Assembly (NCBI GenBank): GCA_020845495.1
Contig: JADLFM010000023.1
Span: 212,434-276,433 of the forward strand
Source: Chloroflexota bacterium
GTDB lineage: Bacteria > Chloroflexota > UBA6077 > JACCZL01
Direction: 5' to 3'
DNA length: 64,000 nt
The position numbers and the translations under genes were made by a program. Below are positions 24,724 through 31,974 of this stretch, piece after piece. Position 1 is the stretch's first letter. The number at the start of each line of letters is the position of its first letter. Below the pieces are notes generated by a model. That model did not search any database. It worked only from the letters and a program-made list of their open reading frames with translations, and had not been told where the DNA came from.

Positions 24724-26079
24724 ATGGCACGGCCGGTCGTGGCCATCGTCGGCCGACCGAACGTCGGCAAGTCCACACTCTTCAATCGCCTCATCGGCGA
24801 GCAGCGGGCGGTCATGCACGACGTGCCGGGCACTACCCGCGACCGGCTCTACGGCACCGCCGACTGGCGCGGGCACGAGTTCACCGTCATCGACACCGGC
24901 GGCATCGGCCTGGAGACCGACGTGCTGACCGGCCCGGGTGATCCATCACGCTGGGGCAGCCTGCCGCTCTCGCATATTCTGGAGCAGGCCCAGGAGGCAA
25001 TGGACGAGGCCGACGTCATCGTGTTCCTGGTGGACGCGCAGGCCGGTCCGGCCGCCTCCGATCAGGACGTGGCAAACCTGCTGCGCCGCTCGAAGAAGCC
25101 GGTCGTGCTGGGGGCGAACAAGGCCGAGGGCAAGCAGAAGAACCTGCATACCATCGAGTTCTACGAGCTCGGGCTTGGCGACCCGATCCCGATCTCGGCG
25201 ATCCACGGCATCGGAACGGGCGATCTTCTCGACGAGGTGGTCGATCGAATCCCGCCGGCTCCCGAGCAGGCCGAGGACGAGCCGGACCTCTCGATTGCCA
25301 TCGTCGGGCGCCCGAACGTCGGGAAGTCGTCGCTGCTGAACCGACTGCTCGGCAAGGATCGCGCGATCGTCAGCGACATTCCTGGCACCACCCGTGATGC
25401 CATCGACACGGAGCTACGCTGGGAGGGGATGCGGGTCAGCCTGATCGACACGGCTGGCATCCGGCGGCGCGGCCGGATCGAGCAAGGCGTGGAGAAGTTC
25501 AGCGTGCTGCGGGCCGTTCGGGCAATCGAGCGGGCGGAAGTCGCGGTGCTAGTGCTCGACGCGACGAGCGGCGTCACCGCTCAGGATACCCACGTCGCTG
25601 GCTACGTGCAGGAGGCGAAGAAAGGACTGATCGTCGCCGTCAACAAGTGGGATCTGCTGGAGAAAGATAACCGGACCGCCCTGGAGTACACGGCGATGAT
25701 CCGGCGCGACTTGAACTTCGTCGACTGGGCGCCGATTGTCTTCATCTCGGCCATGACGGGCCAGCGCGCCCGCAAGGTGCTGGAGCTCACCCGTGACGTC
25801 CAGGCCGAGCGCGACAAGCGAGTGACCACCCCGAAGCTGATCGAGGTGGTTCGGGCGGCGGTTGCCCGGCACCCCCGCAGCGAGTCCGGCAAGCAACTCA
25901 AAATCTACTACGCGACTCAGGCCGACATCCGCCCGCCCACCTTCGTCTTCTTCGTCAACGACCCGAAACTGTTGCACTTCACCTACCAGCGGTACCTGGA
26001 GAACCAGCTACGGCAGGCGTTCGGCTTCGAGGGAACGGCGATCCGTCTGGTGTTCCGAGGCCGCGAGCAGCGAGACTGA
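24724..26079 (+). CDS. der: Ribosome-associated GTPase Der (EngA)
   Basis: A 451-residue double GTPase needed for 50S subunit maturation. Domain G1 (residues 1-170) has GRPNVGKST at 10-18 and the switch DVPGTTRDRLYG. Domain G2 has GRPNVGKSS at about 196-204, DIPGTTRDAIDTEL and NKWD. The C-terminal KH-like domain shows YYATQADIRPPTFVFFVNDPKLLHFTYQRYLENQLR. In G1 the usual NKxD reads GANKAEG, so the base-specificity aspartate is replaced. ATG at 24724 has GGGAG upstream and matches the family start; a longer frame from 24682 is unlikely. Confidence 0.96.
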   Translation: MARPVVAIVGRPNVGKSTLFNRLIGEQRAVMHDVPGTTRDRLYGTADWRGHEFTVIDTGGIGLETDVLTGPGDPSRWGSLPLSHILEQAQEAMDEADVIVFLVDAQAGPAASDQDVANLLRRSKKPVVLGANKAEGKQKNLHTIEFYELGLGDPIPISAIHGIGTGDLLDEVVDRIPPAPEQAEDEPDLSIAIVGRPNVGKSSLLNRLLGKDRAIVSDIPGTTRDAIDTELRWEGMRVSLIDTAGIRRRGRIEQGVEKFSVLRAVRAIERAEVAVLVLDATSGVTAQDTHVAGYVQEAKKGLIVAVNKWDLLEKDNRTALEYTAMIRRDLNFVDWAPIVFISAMTGQRARKVLELTRDVQAERDKRVTTPKLIEVVRAAVARHPRSESGKQLKIYYATQADIRPPTFVFFVNDPKLLHFTYQRYLENQLRQAFGFEGTAIRLVFRGREQRD

Positions 26080-26102
26080 CGGTTCGGGGCAGAGACCGTG
26101 GA

Positions 26103-26124
26103 GACCACCGGCCGGCCGGTGGTC
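26103..26124. terminator. 22-bp perfect palindrome after der
   Basis: GACCACCGGCC is followed directly by its reverse complement GGCCGGTGGTC, 24 bases past the der stop. This is a likely transcription end hairpin, though it has no T-run and its centre is GGCCGGCC. Confidence 0.5.
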
Positions 26125-26289
26125 CCCAGGCTCCTCCCTCGACACTGGCCGCTACCCACTGCTGCCATCCATGCTTTCCACCGCCATTCGTCATACAGAC
26201 GGCTCAATCGTGAACCGACGGTATGCCGCCAGGCGCCTTACGGTGCTCGTGCAGGCGAGTCGATCCGAGGCGGTCAAGGAGTTTGATCC

Positions 26290-26589
26290 ATGAATATCGG
26301 TGAAGCCGGCGACCGCTGGAGCCTGGCGCGTGTCGTTGTGGCCGCGCTCGCTGTCGGGGTAGTGCTCGGCGCGCTGGGCTACGTCTTCGATCTCGTCGCC
26401 GGCCCGACGATCGGCATGTCTGGCTGGTGGACGGTGTGCTTCTTCGGCGGGATCATCCTGGGCGCGGCGAAGCAGGGCGTCCGCGAGTTCGCGGTGCCCC
26501 GCCCCGAGGAGCGGGCCGCGCTCGCCGCCGAGGCGCGTGCAGCGGCGGCAGCGGAGCCCGGCCCATCTGTCGACCAGGGCAGCGCGTGA
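26290..26589 (+). CDS. Small two-helix membrane protein
   Basis: A 99-residue protein with two hydrophobic segments at about 14-36 (VVVAALAVGVVLGALGYVF) and 43-60 (WWTVCFFGGIILGAA), then a charged, Ala-rich cytoplasmic-like tail (RPEERAALAAEARAAAAAEPG). No family was recognised. It has a reasonable ribosome site (AAGGAG 10 bases upstream) and the codon bias of its neighbours. Confidence 0.65.
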   Translation: MNIGEAGDRWSLARVVVAALAVGVVLGALGYVFDLVAGPTIGMSGWWTVCFFGGIILGAAKQGVREFAVPRPEERAALAAEARAAAAAEPGPSVDQGSA

Positions 26590-26632
26590 ACTGTGTGGCG
26601 GCCAGGGATGGGGCGCGGGAGCCGCGTAGGGA

Positions 26633-27781
26633 TCAGTCGCGGAGCCGGTAGAGGCGCGAGCGGCGCGGGCGCGGGAAGACGTAAGTCTGCTCCACCGTCT
26701 CGTCGCTCGGAGGCGAGAGGTTACGGTCGGCCGGGTGGGCGAGCGCGACTTGTGGGTCGAACTCGATACCGAGGCCCGGCCTGGTGGGCACCTCGATCTG
26801 GCTGTTCGCGATCGCGAGCGGGGTGGCCACGTCGTAGCGCCAGGGCACATCATCTTCGAGGTGTTCGAGGATCAGGCAGTTCGGGATCGAGGCCAGCAGG
26901 TGGACGGCTGCCGCCTCGGCCACCGGGCCGTTCGAACCGTCGTGTGGGGCGACCGCAATGTGATGCGCCTCAGCCATTCCGGCGATCTTCTTCATCTGGC
27001 TGAAACCGCCGGCCCGGCCCATGTCCGGCTGGATCACGTCGAGAATCTCCCGTTCGATCAGTTCGCGGAAGCCCCAGATCGTCGAGACACGCTCGCCGGC
27101 CGCCAGTGGCACGTCAATGGCTTCGGCGACCGTCGCCAGCGCCTCGACGTTCTCGGGCGGAACCGGATCCTCGTAGAAGAGGATGTCGTATTCGCCAAGC
27201 TCCTGCCCGATCCGAATTGCGTCGCGCACGCTCAGCCAGGGCGGGCCGTGCAGATCGGTCATCAGGTCGACGTCCTCACCGAGCGCCCGCCGAACGTCGC
27301 GGATCAGCCGAACTGGCGCTTCCAGGCTGGAGCATTTGAGCGCGTCGAAGCCCCGGCCGACTAGTTCCTGTGCTCGCTCGACGGTGCTGGCGTGGGCGTA
27401 GACCCGCACCGTGTCGCGAACCCGCCCGCCGAGCAGGTCGCACACGGGCCTGTTCAGCGCTTTCCCAAGGATGTCCCAGAGCGCGATCTCGATCCCGGTG
27501 ATCGCGCCGGCCCCGACGACGCCGGTCATGCCGTGGCCCATCATCGCAATGAACATCTTCTGCCAGAGCCGCTCGATGCGGGTCGGGTCTTCGCCGACGA
27601 CGACATGTCTGAGGTCGTCGATGGCGGTCTGGATCACGCGGGGCCAGCCGCTCGCCTCGCCGATGCCGGTGATTCCCTCGTCGGTGTGGACTTCGACGAA
27701 GCACCAGTTGCGGGCGGCCCAGCCGCCCGGCCGGTTCGCCGCCACCAGGTAGGTCTTGACGTCCGTGATGCGCACGCTCAT
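26633..27781 (-). CDS. Mandelate racemase/muconate lactonizing enzyme family protein
   Basis: A 382-residue enolase-superfamily enzyme, probably an acid-sugar dehydratase or racemase. After the N-terminal capping domain (ITDVKTYLVAANRPGGW...NWCFVEVHTDEGITGIGEAS) the barrel shows LKC in place of the second lysine of KxK, metal ligands in TDLHGPPW, FYEDPVPPENVEAL and AAGERVSTIWGFREL, and the His region IAVAPHDGSNGPVAEAAA. The order Asp, Glu, Glu with His is that of the mandelate racemase subgroup. The ATG at 27781 starts the normal N-terminus. It is divergent from the SMP-30 gene, a common pairing in sugar-acid catabolism. Confidence 0.88.
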   Translation of the reverse strand: MSVRITDVKTYLVAANRPGGWAARNWCFVEVHTDEGITGIGEASGWPRVIQTAIDDLRHVVVGEDPTRIERLWQKMFIAMMGHGMTGVVGAGAITGIEIALWDILGKALNRPVCDLLGGRVRDTVRVYAHASTVERAQELVGRGFDALKCSSLEAPVRLIRDVRRALGEDVDLMTDLHGPPWLSVRDAIRIGQELGEYDILFYEDPVPPENVEALATVAEAIDVPLAAGERVSTIWGFRELIEREILDVIQPDMGRAGGFSQMKKIAGMAEAHHIAVAPHDGSNGPVAEAAAVHLLASIPNCLILEHLEDDVPWRYDVATPLAIANSQIEVPTRPGLGIEFDPQVALAHPADRNLSPPSDETVEQTYVFPRPRRSRLYRLRD

Positions 27782-27906
27782 CACCTTCAGCCGCCGCGCT
27801 CGTGACGACGCGTCCAACGGCGGCTCGACACCATCTGCGTCTGTGGCACTATAGCTGACAGATTTCGCCCATGAAGTCTCACGCGCTGCGCCGGAGGCTC
27901 GTCTCA

Positions 27907-28770
27907 ATGTGGACCTTCGAAGCCGTCGCCGGGCCGTATTCGTTCACGGAAGGCCCGGTCTGGGATGGCAGTACGCTCCGTTTCGCCGACATCCGCAACA
28001 GCCGGATCATGCAATACGACCCGACGACAGGTGCCTGCACGGTCTTTGCGACCGACACGAACGACGCCAACGGCCTGACCCTCGACCGCCAGGGGCGCCT
28101 GATCGTCTGCGAGGGCAAGGGTGACGGCCGCCGGGTCGCACGCTACGAGGCCAATGGGAGCCGCACCGTGCTCGTCGACCGCTACGAAGGGCGGCGGTTG
28201 AACAGCCCGAACGACGTCATCGTCGACAGCCGGGGCCGCATCTGGTTCAGCGATCCACGCTACGGCGACCGGAGCGGCATGGCGCTCGAGCACGAGTCGA
28301 TTTATCGGCTCGATCCACGGTCAGACGGCGGCTACGACGTAACCCGGGTCACCGTCGATACGGCCCGCCCGAATGGGCTGGCCCTCTCGCCGGACGAGCG
28401 GACGCTCTACGTCGCGGAGTCGCCGCCAGCCCCGGAGGGGACGCGCCAGTTGCGGGTGTATCCGGTTCACGCTGATGGCAGCCTGGGGCCGTACCGCGTG
28501 CTCCACGACTTCGGGCCGCATCGGGGGATCGACGGCATGCGCATCGACGCCGAGGGGAACGTCGTGGCGGCGTGCGGCTGGGCCGACAGCGGGCCGGGGC
28601 CGCGCATCGCGGTCTTCGCGCCGGATGGGCAGGTCGTGGCCGAGCACCCGACGCCGACCAACCCGACGAACTGCTGCTTCGGTGAGGCCGACCTGAGCGC
28701 GCTCTACGTTACCGGCTACGACGGACGCCTCTACCGCGCTCAAACGGAACGTCGTGGCTCCCGCCGCTGA
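27907..28770 (+). CDS. SMP-30/gluconolactonase family protein
   Basis: A 287-residue six-bladed beta-propeller lactonase. Ca/Zn ligand motifs: FTEGPVWDG at 10-18 (Glu), NSPNDVIVDSRGRIWFSDP near 100-118 (Asn), ARPNGLALSPDERTLYVAE, and IDGMRIDAEGNVVAACG near 208-222 (Asp). It would open sugar lactones to acids, upstream of the divergent MLE-family dehydratase. The ATG at 27907 was preferred because GGAGG lies 9 bases upstream; a frame beginning at 27871 adds 12 residues. It has no signal peptide, so it acts in the cytoplasm. Confidence 0.9.
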   Translation: MWTFEAVAGPYSFTEGPVWDGSTLRFADIRNSRIMQYDPTTGACTVFATDTNDANGLTLDRQGRLIVCEGKGDGRRVARYEANGSRTVLVDRYEGRRLNSPNDVIVDSRGRIWFSDPRYGDRSGMALEHESIYRLDPRSDGGYDVTRVTVDTARPNGLALSPDERTLYVAESPPAPEGTRQLRVYPVHADGSLGPYRVLHDFGPHRGIDGMRIDAEGNVVAACGWADSGPGPRIAVFAPDGQVVAEHPTPTNPTNCCFGEADLSALYVTGYDGRLYRAQTERRGSRR

Positions 28771-28786
28771 CCGGGCCGACGGCGAT

Positions 28787-28821
28787 CGGGCGGCCGGAAG
28801 AGATGTCCGTACGGCCGCCCG
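28787..28821. terminator. Hairpin between convergent SMP-30 and cyclodeaminase-like genes
   Basis: CGGGCGGCCG (28787-28796) and CGGCCGCCCG (28812-28821) make a perfect 10-bp stem, and outer arms GCTGACCG/CGGTCAGC (28766 and 28829) can extend it. Its place between two converging stops suggests a bidirectional terminator. Confidence 0.55.
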
Positions 28822-28831
28822 ACCTCTTCGG

Positions 28832-29812
28832 TCAGCTAAAGGCGTACTCCGTCCCGACGGCCTGGGCGGAGGCGCGCTCGGCGGCGAGGGCGGCCGCCAC
28901 CAGGTCCTGGAACGCTAGCCCATTCGACTTGAAGAGCGTGATCTCGTCCGGACCCTGCCGGCCCGGCTTCTTGCCCCCGACGATCTCGCCAAGCTCCGCG
29001 ACGACGTGCTCGCGGCCGATCGCGCCTTCCCCGAGTGGTATGAGGATGTCGCCGGACTCGGCCCAGGCCGCGTCGTAGCCGTCTACCACGACGGTACTCC
29101 GCACGATCGACTCCGTATCCATCTCCCGCACGCCCGGCGCGTGCGAGCCGACGTTGTTGACGTGCGCCCCCGGCTGGAGTAGCGCACCGGAGAAGAGCGG
29201 CGTCGGGCTGGTCGTGCACGTCGTGACGATGTCGGAGGCCGCTACCTCCTCCACTGAGCCGCCCGGCCGGAGTTCGGCCGAGACGCGTCCGGCCATTTGC
29301 GCGCAAAAGTCGCGAGCGTGCTCGGGAGAGCGGCCCCAGACGAGGATGCGCTCGATCTGCCGGACCGCCGGGATACAGAGGGCATGGAACTCCGCCTGTA
29401 CGCCCGTCCCGAAGATCCCGAGCGTCTTGCTGTCCTCACGTGCCAGATACTTCGTCGCGACGGCCGAGGCGGCGGCGGTACGCAGGCCAGTCGTATAGCT
29501 GGCGTCCATGACGGCCAGGGGGAAGCCGGTCTCGTAGTCGGCGAGGACGTACAGCGCGCCAATGACCGGCAGGTTGCGCGTGGAGTTCTGAACGTAGACC
29601 GAGACGAGCTTGGTCCCGAGCGCCTTCGACTCGGTCATCGCGCAGGGCATGATGAGCAGGACGCCCGGTGGATCGGTGACGCGAACCGCGGTCCGGACCG
29701 GTGAGACCGTCTTGCCGGCCGAGTAGTCGGCAAAGCCACGCTCGACCGCGTCGATGACGGAGGTGACGTCGAGGAGCTTTTCTAACTCGGCGCGGTTCAG
29801 CAGCAGCGTCAT
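28832..29812 (-). CDS. Ornithine cyclodeaminase/mu-crystallin family NAD(P)-dependent enzyme
   Basis: A 326-residue cytoplasmic dehydrogenase of the OCD/ketimine-reductase/alanine dehydrogenase family. The substrate domain holds SPVRTAVRV, MPCAM and GTKLVSVYVQN; the Rossmann motif is LGIFGTGVQAEFHALCI near 125-141, and GAHVNNVGSHAPGVREMD follows. Some members reduce imines or deaminate ornithine, so the substrate is open. The ATG at 29812 has GAGGG upstream; the long upstream extension of the frame is not coding. It is divergent from the TPP-dependent decarboxylase pair. Confidence 0.88.
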   Translation of the reverse strand: MTLLLNRAELEKLLDVTSVIDAVERGFADYSAGKTVSPVRTAVRVTDPPGVLLIMPCAMTESKALGTKLVSVYVQNSTRNLPVIGALYVLADYETGFPLAVMDASYTTGLRTAAASAVATKYLAREDSKTLGIFGTGVQAEFHALCIPAVRQIERILVWGRSPEHARDFCAQMAGRVSAELRPGGSVEEVAASDIVTTCTTSPTPLFSGALLQPGAHVNNVGSHAPGVREMDTESIVRSTVVVDGYDAAWAESGDILIPLGEGAIGREHVVAELGEIVGGKKPGRQGPDEITLFKSNGLAFQDLVAAALAAERASAQAVGTEYAFS

Positions 29813-29914
29813 GGTTCCACCCTCAGGAGATCTGGCGTAAGATCGAGGAGCCGGAGAGCTCGCCGCCGGTGCGCCGGACGAGCCCGCCGCCAGTGTAGCG
29901 GCCCTCACCGGACG

Positions 29915-30556
29915 ATGGCCACCGGACGGGACGTCATGCGCGATACTCGCCAGCCGGCGTATCCTGGTCATCTGATGACACCAGCACAGCGTATCGTGGA
30001 CCGGGCGGGCGCGGCGTCGGATGAGCGCGCACCCGTCCGCTCGCCGGCCGAGGCGATCCTCGCGGCCGTCGAGCGGATTGGTGTCGACTTCCTGATCTAC
30101 GTGCCCTGCTCCACCGCCCGACCGGTTCTCGATCGACTCGTGCCAGCGCTCGGCGTACGCGCAATCGTGGCCGGAGTGGAGTCCGAGGCGGTCGGCATGG
30201 CGGCCGGTCTGACGCTCGCTGGCCGGCGGCCTCTGCTGATGATGCAGGACACCGGCCTCGGCAACGCATTGACTGTCCTGGCGACGCTGCCGAAGGCGTA
30301 CCACATCCCGGTGCTGATTCTCGCCACCCGCACCGGCGGCCTCCGCGAGATCAACGCTGTCGTCCACGAGTACGCCGATGGCGTGCCGGCCATGCTCGAC
30401 GCCGCCCGGGTGCCGCGCTTCGACCTGGACTACCGTGTGCCGCTGCGAGCCTGGGAAGGCGTCGTGGTCGAGGCGTGGAAGGCGAGCCGCCTCGCTCGCC
30501 GCCCGACCGTCCTCCTGGCAGACTTGAAGGCCGGTCACCCAGAGGCGGCGGTATGA
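29915..30556 (+). CDS. TPP-dependent decarboxylase, alpha subunit (sulfopyruvate/phosphonopyruvate type)
   Basis: Up to 213 residues. The pyrimidine-binding half of a ThDP enzyme split into two subunits, as in sulfopyruvate decarboxylase ComDE: SPAEAILAAVERIGVDFLIYVPCS, then AIVAGVESEAVGMAAGLTLAGRRPLLMMQDTGLGNAL, where the Glu of VESEA should activate the cofactor, and YHIPVLILATRTGG. The true start is uncertain (ATG at 29915, 29936 or 29975), since none has a good ribosome site; homology begins near 30040. The stop overlaps the beta-subunit ATG. Confidence 0.85.
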   Translation: MATGRDVMRDTRQPAYPGHLMTPAQRIVDRAGAASDERAPVRSPAEAILAAVERIGVDFLIYVPCSTARPVLDRLVPALGVRAIVAGVESEAVGMAAGLTLAGRRPLLMMQDTGLGNALTVLATLPKAYHIPVLILATRTGGLREINAVVHEYADGVPAMLDAARVPRFDLDYRVPLRAWEGVVVEAWKASRLARRPTVLLADLKAGHPEAAV

Positions 30557-31152
30557 CGAGCGCGCCACCCGCGCGACTCGCCCATCTCGACGCACTCGCC
30601 ATCATCGCCGAGGCATTCGCGGGCGACCCGCTCGTCTCCTCGTGCGGCGTGGCATCGCGCGAACTGGCGAGCCTGGGCACGCGCGACAATCACCTCTACC
30701 TGCTGAACTCGATGGGGGCAGTTGGATCGACGGCGCTCGGACTGGCGCTGGGGTTGGGTGGACGGATCGTCGCGGCAGTCGACGGCGATGGCGGCTTCCT
30801 GATGGGCCTGAGCGCCCTGGCGACGGTGGCGATGGTTCGACCGCCGGGTCTCATCTGGATCGTGGTCGACAACGGCGTGCATTGCTCGACCGGCGGACAG
30901 GCGACGGCCGCGTCCGTCGTCGACCTCGGGGCGTTGGCGGAGGGAGCCGGGCTGCCGGTCTTGCGGGCGGACGATCCGGCTGGCCTGCGGGATGTGCTAG
31001 CCGAGGCGCGTCGCCGTGCCACGTCTGGCCCGATGCTACTGCACGTCCGCACGACACCCGAGGCGGCACCGACGCCGTACTTCCAGCCCGACGCAGCCGT
31101 CCTGACCGACCGATTTCAGCGTGCGCTCGGCATCGTAGTCGGTATCGCCTGA
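30553..31152 (+). CDS. TPP-dependent decarboxylase, beta subunit (sulfopyruvate/phosphonopyruvate type)
   Basis: A 199-residue ThDP-diphosphate-binding subunit. The Mg/ThDP motif GDGGFLMGLSALATVAMVRP ending in DNGVHCSTGGQ has the GDG-x-DN form of ComE-like proteins. It is coupled to the alpha subunit by a 4-base ATGA overlap, so equal amounts of the two are expected. Known relatives decarboxylate sulfopyruvate (coenzyme M synthesis, sulfolactate use) or phosphonopyruvate. The neighbouring reductase suggests that the aldehyde or its imine may be processed further (inference). Confidence 0.87.
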   Translation: MTSAPPARLAHLDALAIIAEAFAGDPLVSSCGVASRELASLGTRDNHLYLLNSMGAVGSTALGLALGLGGRIVAAVDGDGGFLMGLSALATVAMVRPPGLIWIVVDNGVHCSTGGQATAASVVDLGALAEGAGLPVLRADDPAGLRDVLAEARRRATSGPMLLHVRTTPEAAPTPYFQPDAAVLTDRFQRALGIVVGIA

Positions 31153-31974
31153 CGACACGTCGGTGCCGGCTCGGTGAGGGTGCAGGACGCGCCGCGCCCG
31201 ATGGTTGAGCATGAGGGGGACGCTTCCGGGGCTGACCTGGAGACCGCTCCTCCGGCCCGAGCCGGCCTGGACCGCTCGGTTCAGCCCGGTCGGCCAGGCC
31301 ATACGGCGAGCACGGCGGCAAGCACGGCGGTGACTGCGGCGGCAAGCACGGCGGCAATCAGTCCACACGCCGTTCAGGCGATACATCCAACCCACGCCTG
31401 CAAACGTAGGTGTGGCATGAGATCGGGGCAACAATCCCAGCCTGACCGCGTCGCGCTGGCATGACGGAAGCAGCGCCGTGGTTCAAGGTGCCCGAAGGCT
31501 ATGTCCACCTCCGCCCCTGCTGGTCGCTCCCTCGTCGGCCAGGTCCAGTGAGGCGGGCCTGTGAGCCACGGCGGCGCTCGGAGCTGAGGCCAGGCTCGGC
31601 GTGGCGGGCCTGTGAGTGCTGGCCGCTGGCGCGCCGTCTCCATTTGGCGGACGGTCCCCGTGCGACCGGACCACGTGCTCGTTCCACGCGCGCCCGCCGG
31701 ACCGATGGGGCAGCTTCGGTAGGGAGGATCGACGCGGTCTCACCGCCTGGACTGACCCGCCTCCAACTCGACGGAAAATGTGGACGGCGCGACCGTTGGG
31801 CCGTTACCTTCCTCGCATGGTAGGTCCGTTCGCGCTCCTATCCACGGCACGCCTCGTGCATCTAGCGCGTGACGTACTCGCCAGAGCGCCCGGATCCCGC
31901 TGCTATAATGACGGGGTTCGTGCAGGGTGCCGGCGTCCAGGAGCGTCGAGGATGCTGCGTCACGGATCTGGCGC
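31153..31974. other. Gene-poor 0.8-kb region
   Basis: No frame here looks coding on either strand. It contains a degenerate repeat of AGCACGGCGG and GCGGCAAGCACG at about 31308-31360, and two copies of GGCGGGCCTGTGAG at 31551 and 31601. The promoter of the large island that follows lies at its right end (31902). Confidence 0.45.
31902..31909 (+). promoter_or_regulatory. Extended -10 promoter of the MoxR/VWA island
   Basis: GC followed by a perfect TATAAT (31904-31909), with a TG at 31901-31902 forming an extended -10. No -35 match. Transcription would start near 31916. Confidence 0.5.

Noticed and set aside
31036..31434. A 132-codon minus-strand frame after the decarboxylase genes
   Set aside because: Very rich in Arg and Cys from a repeat-containing region; it overlaps the end of the beta subunit and has no recognisable protein.
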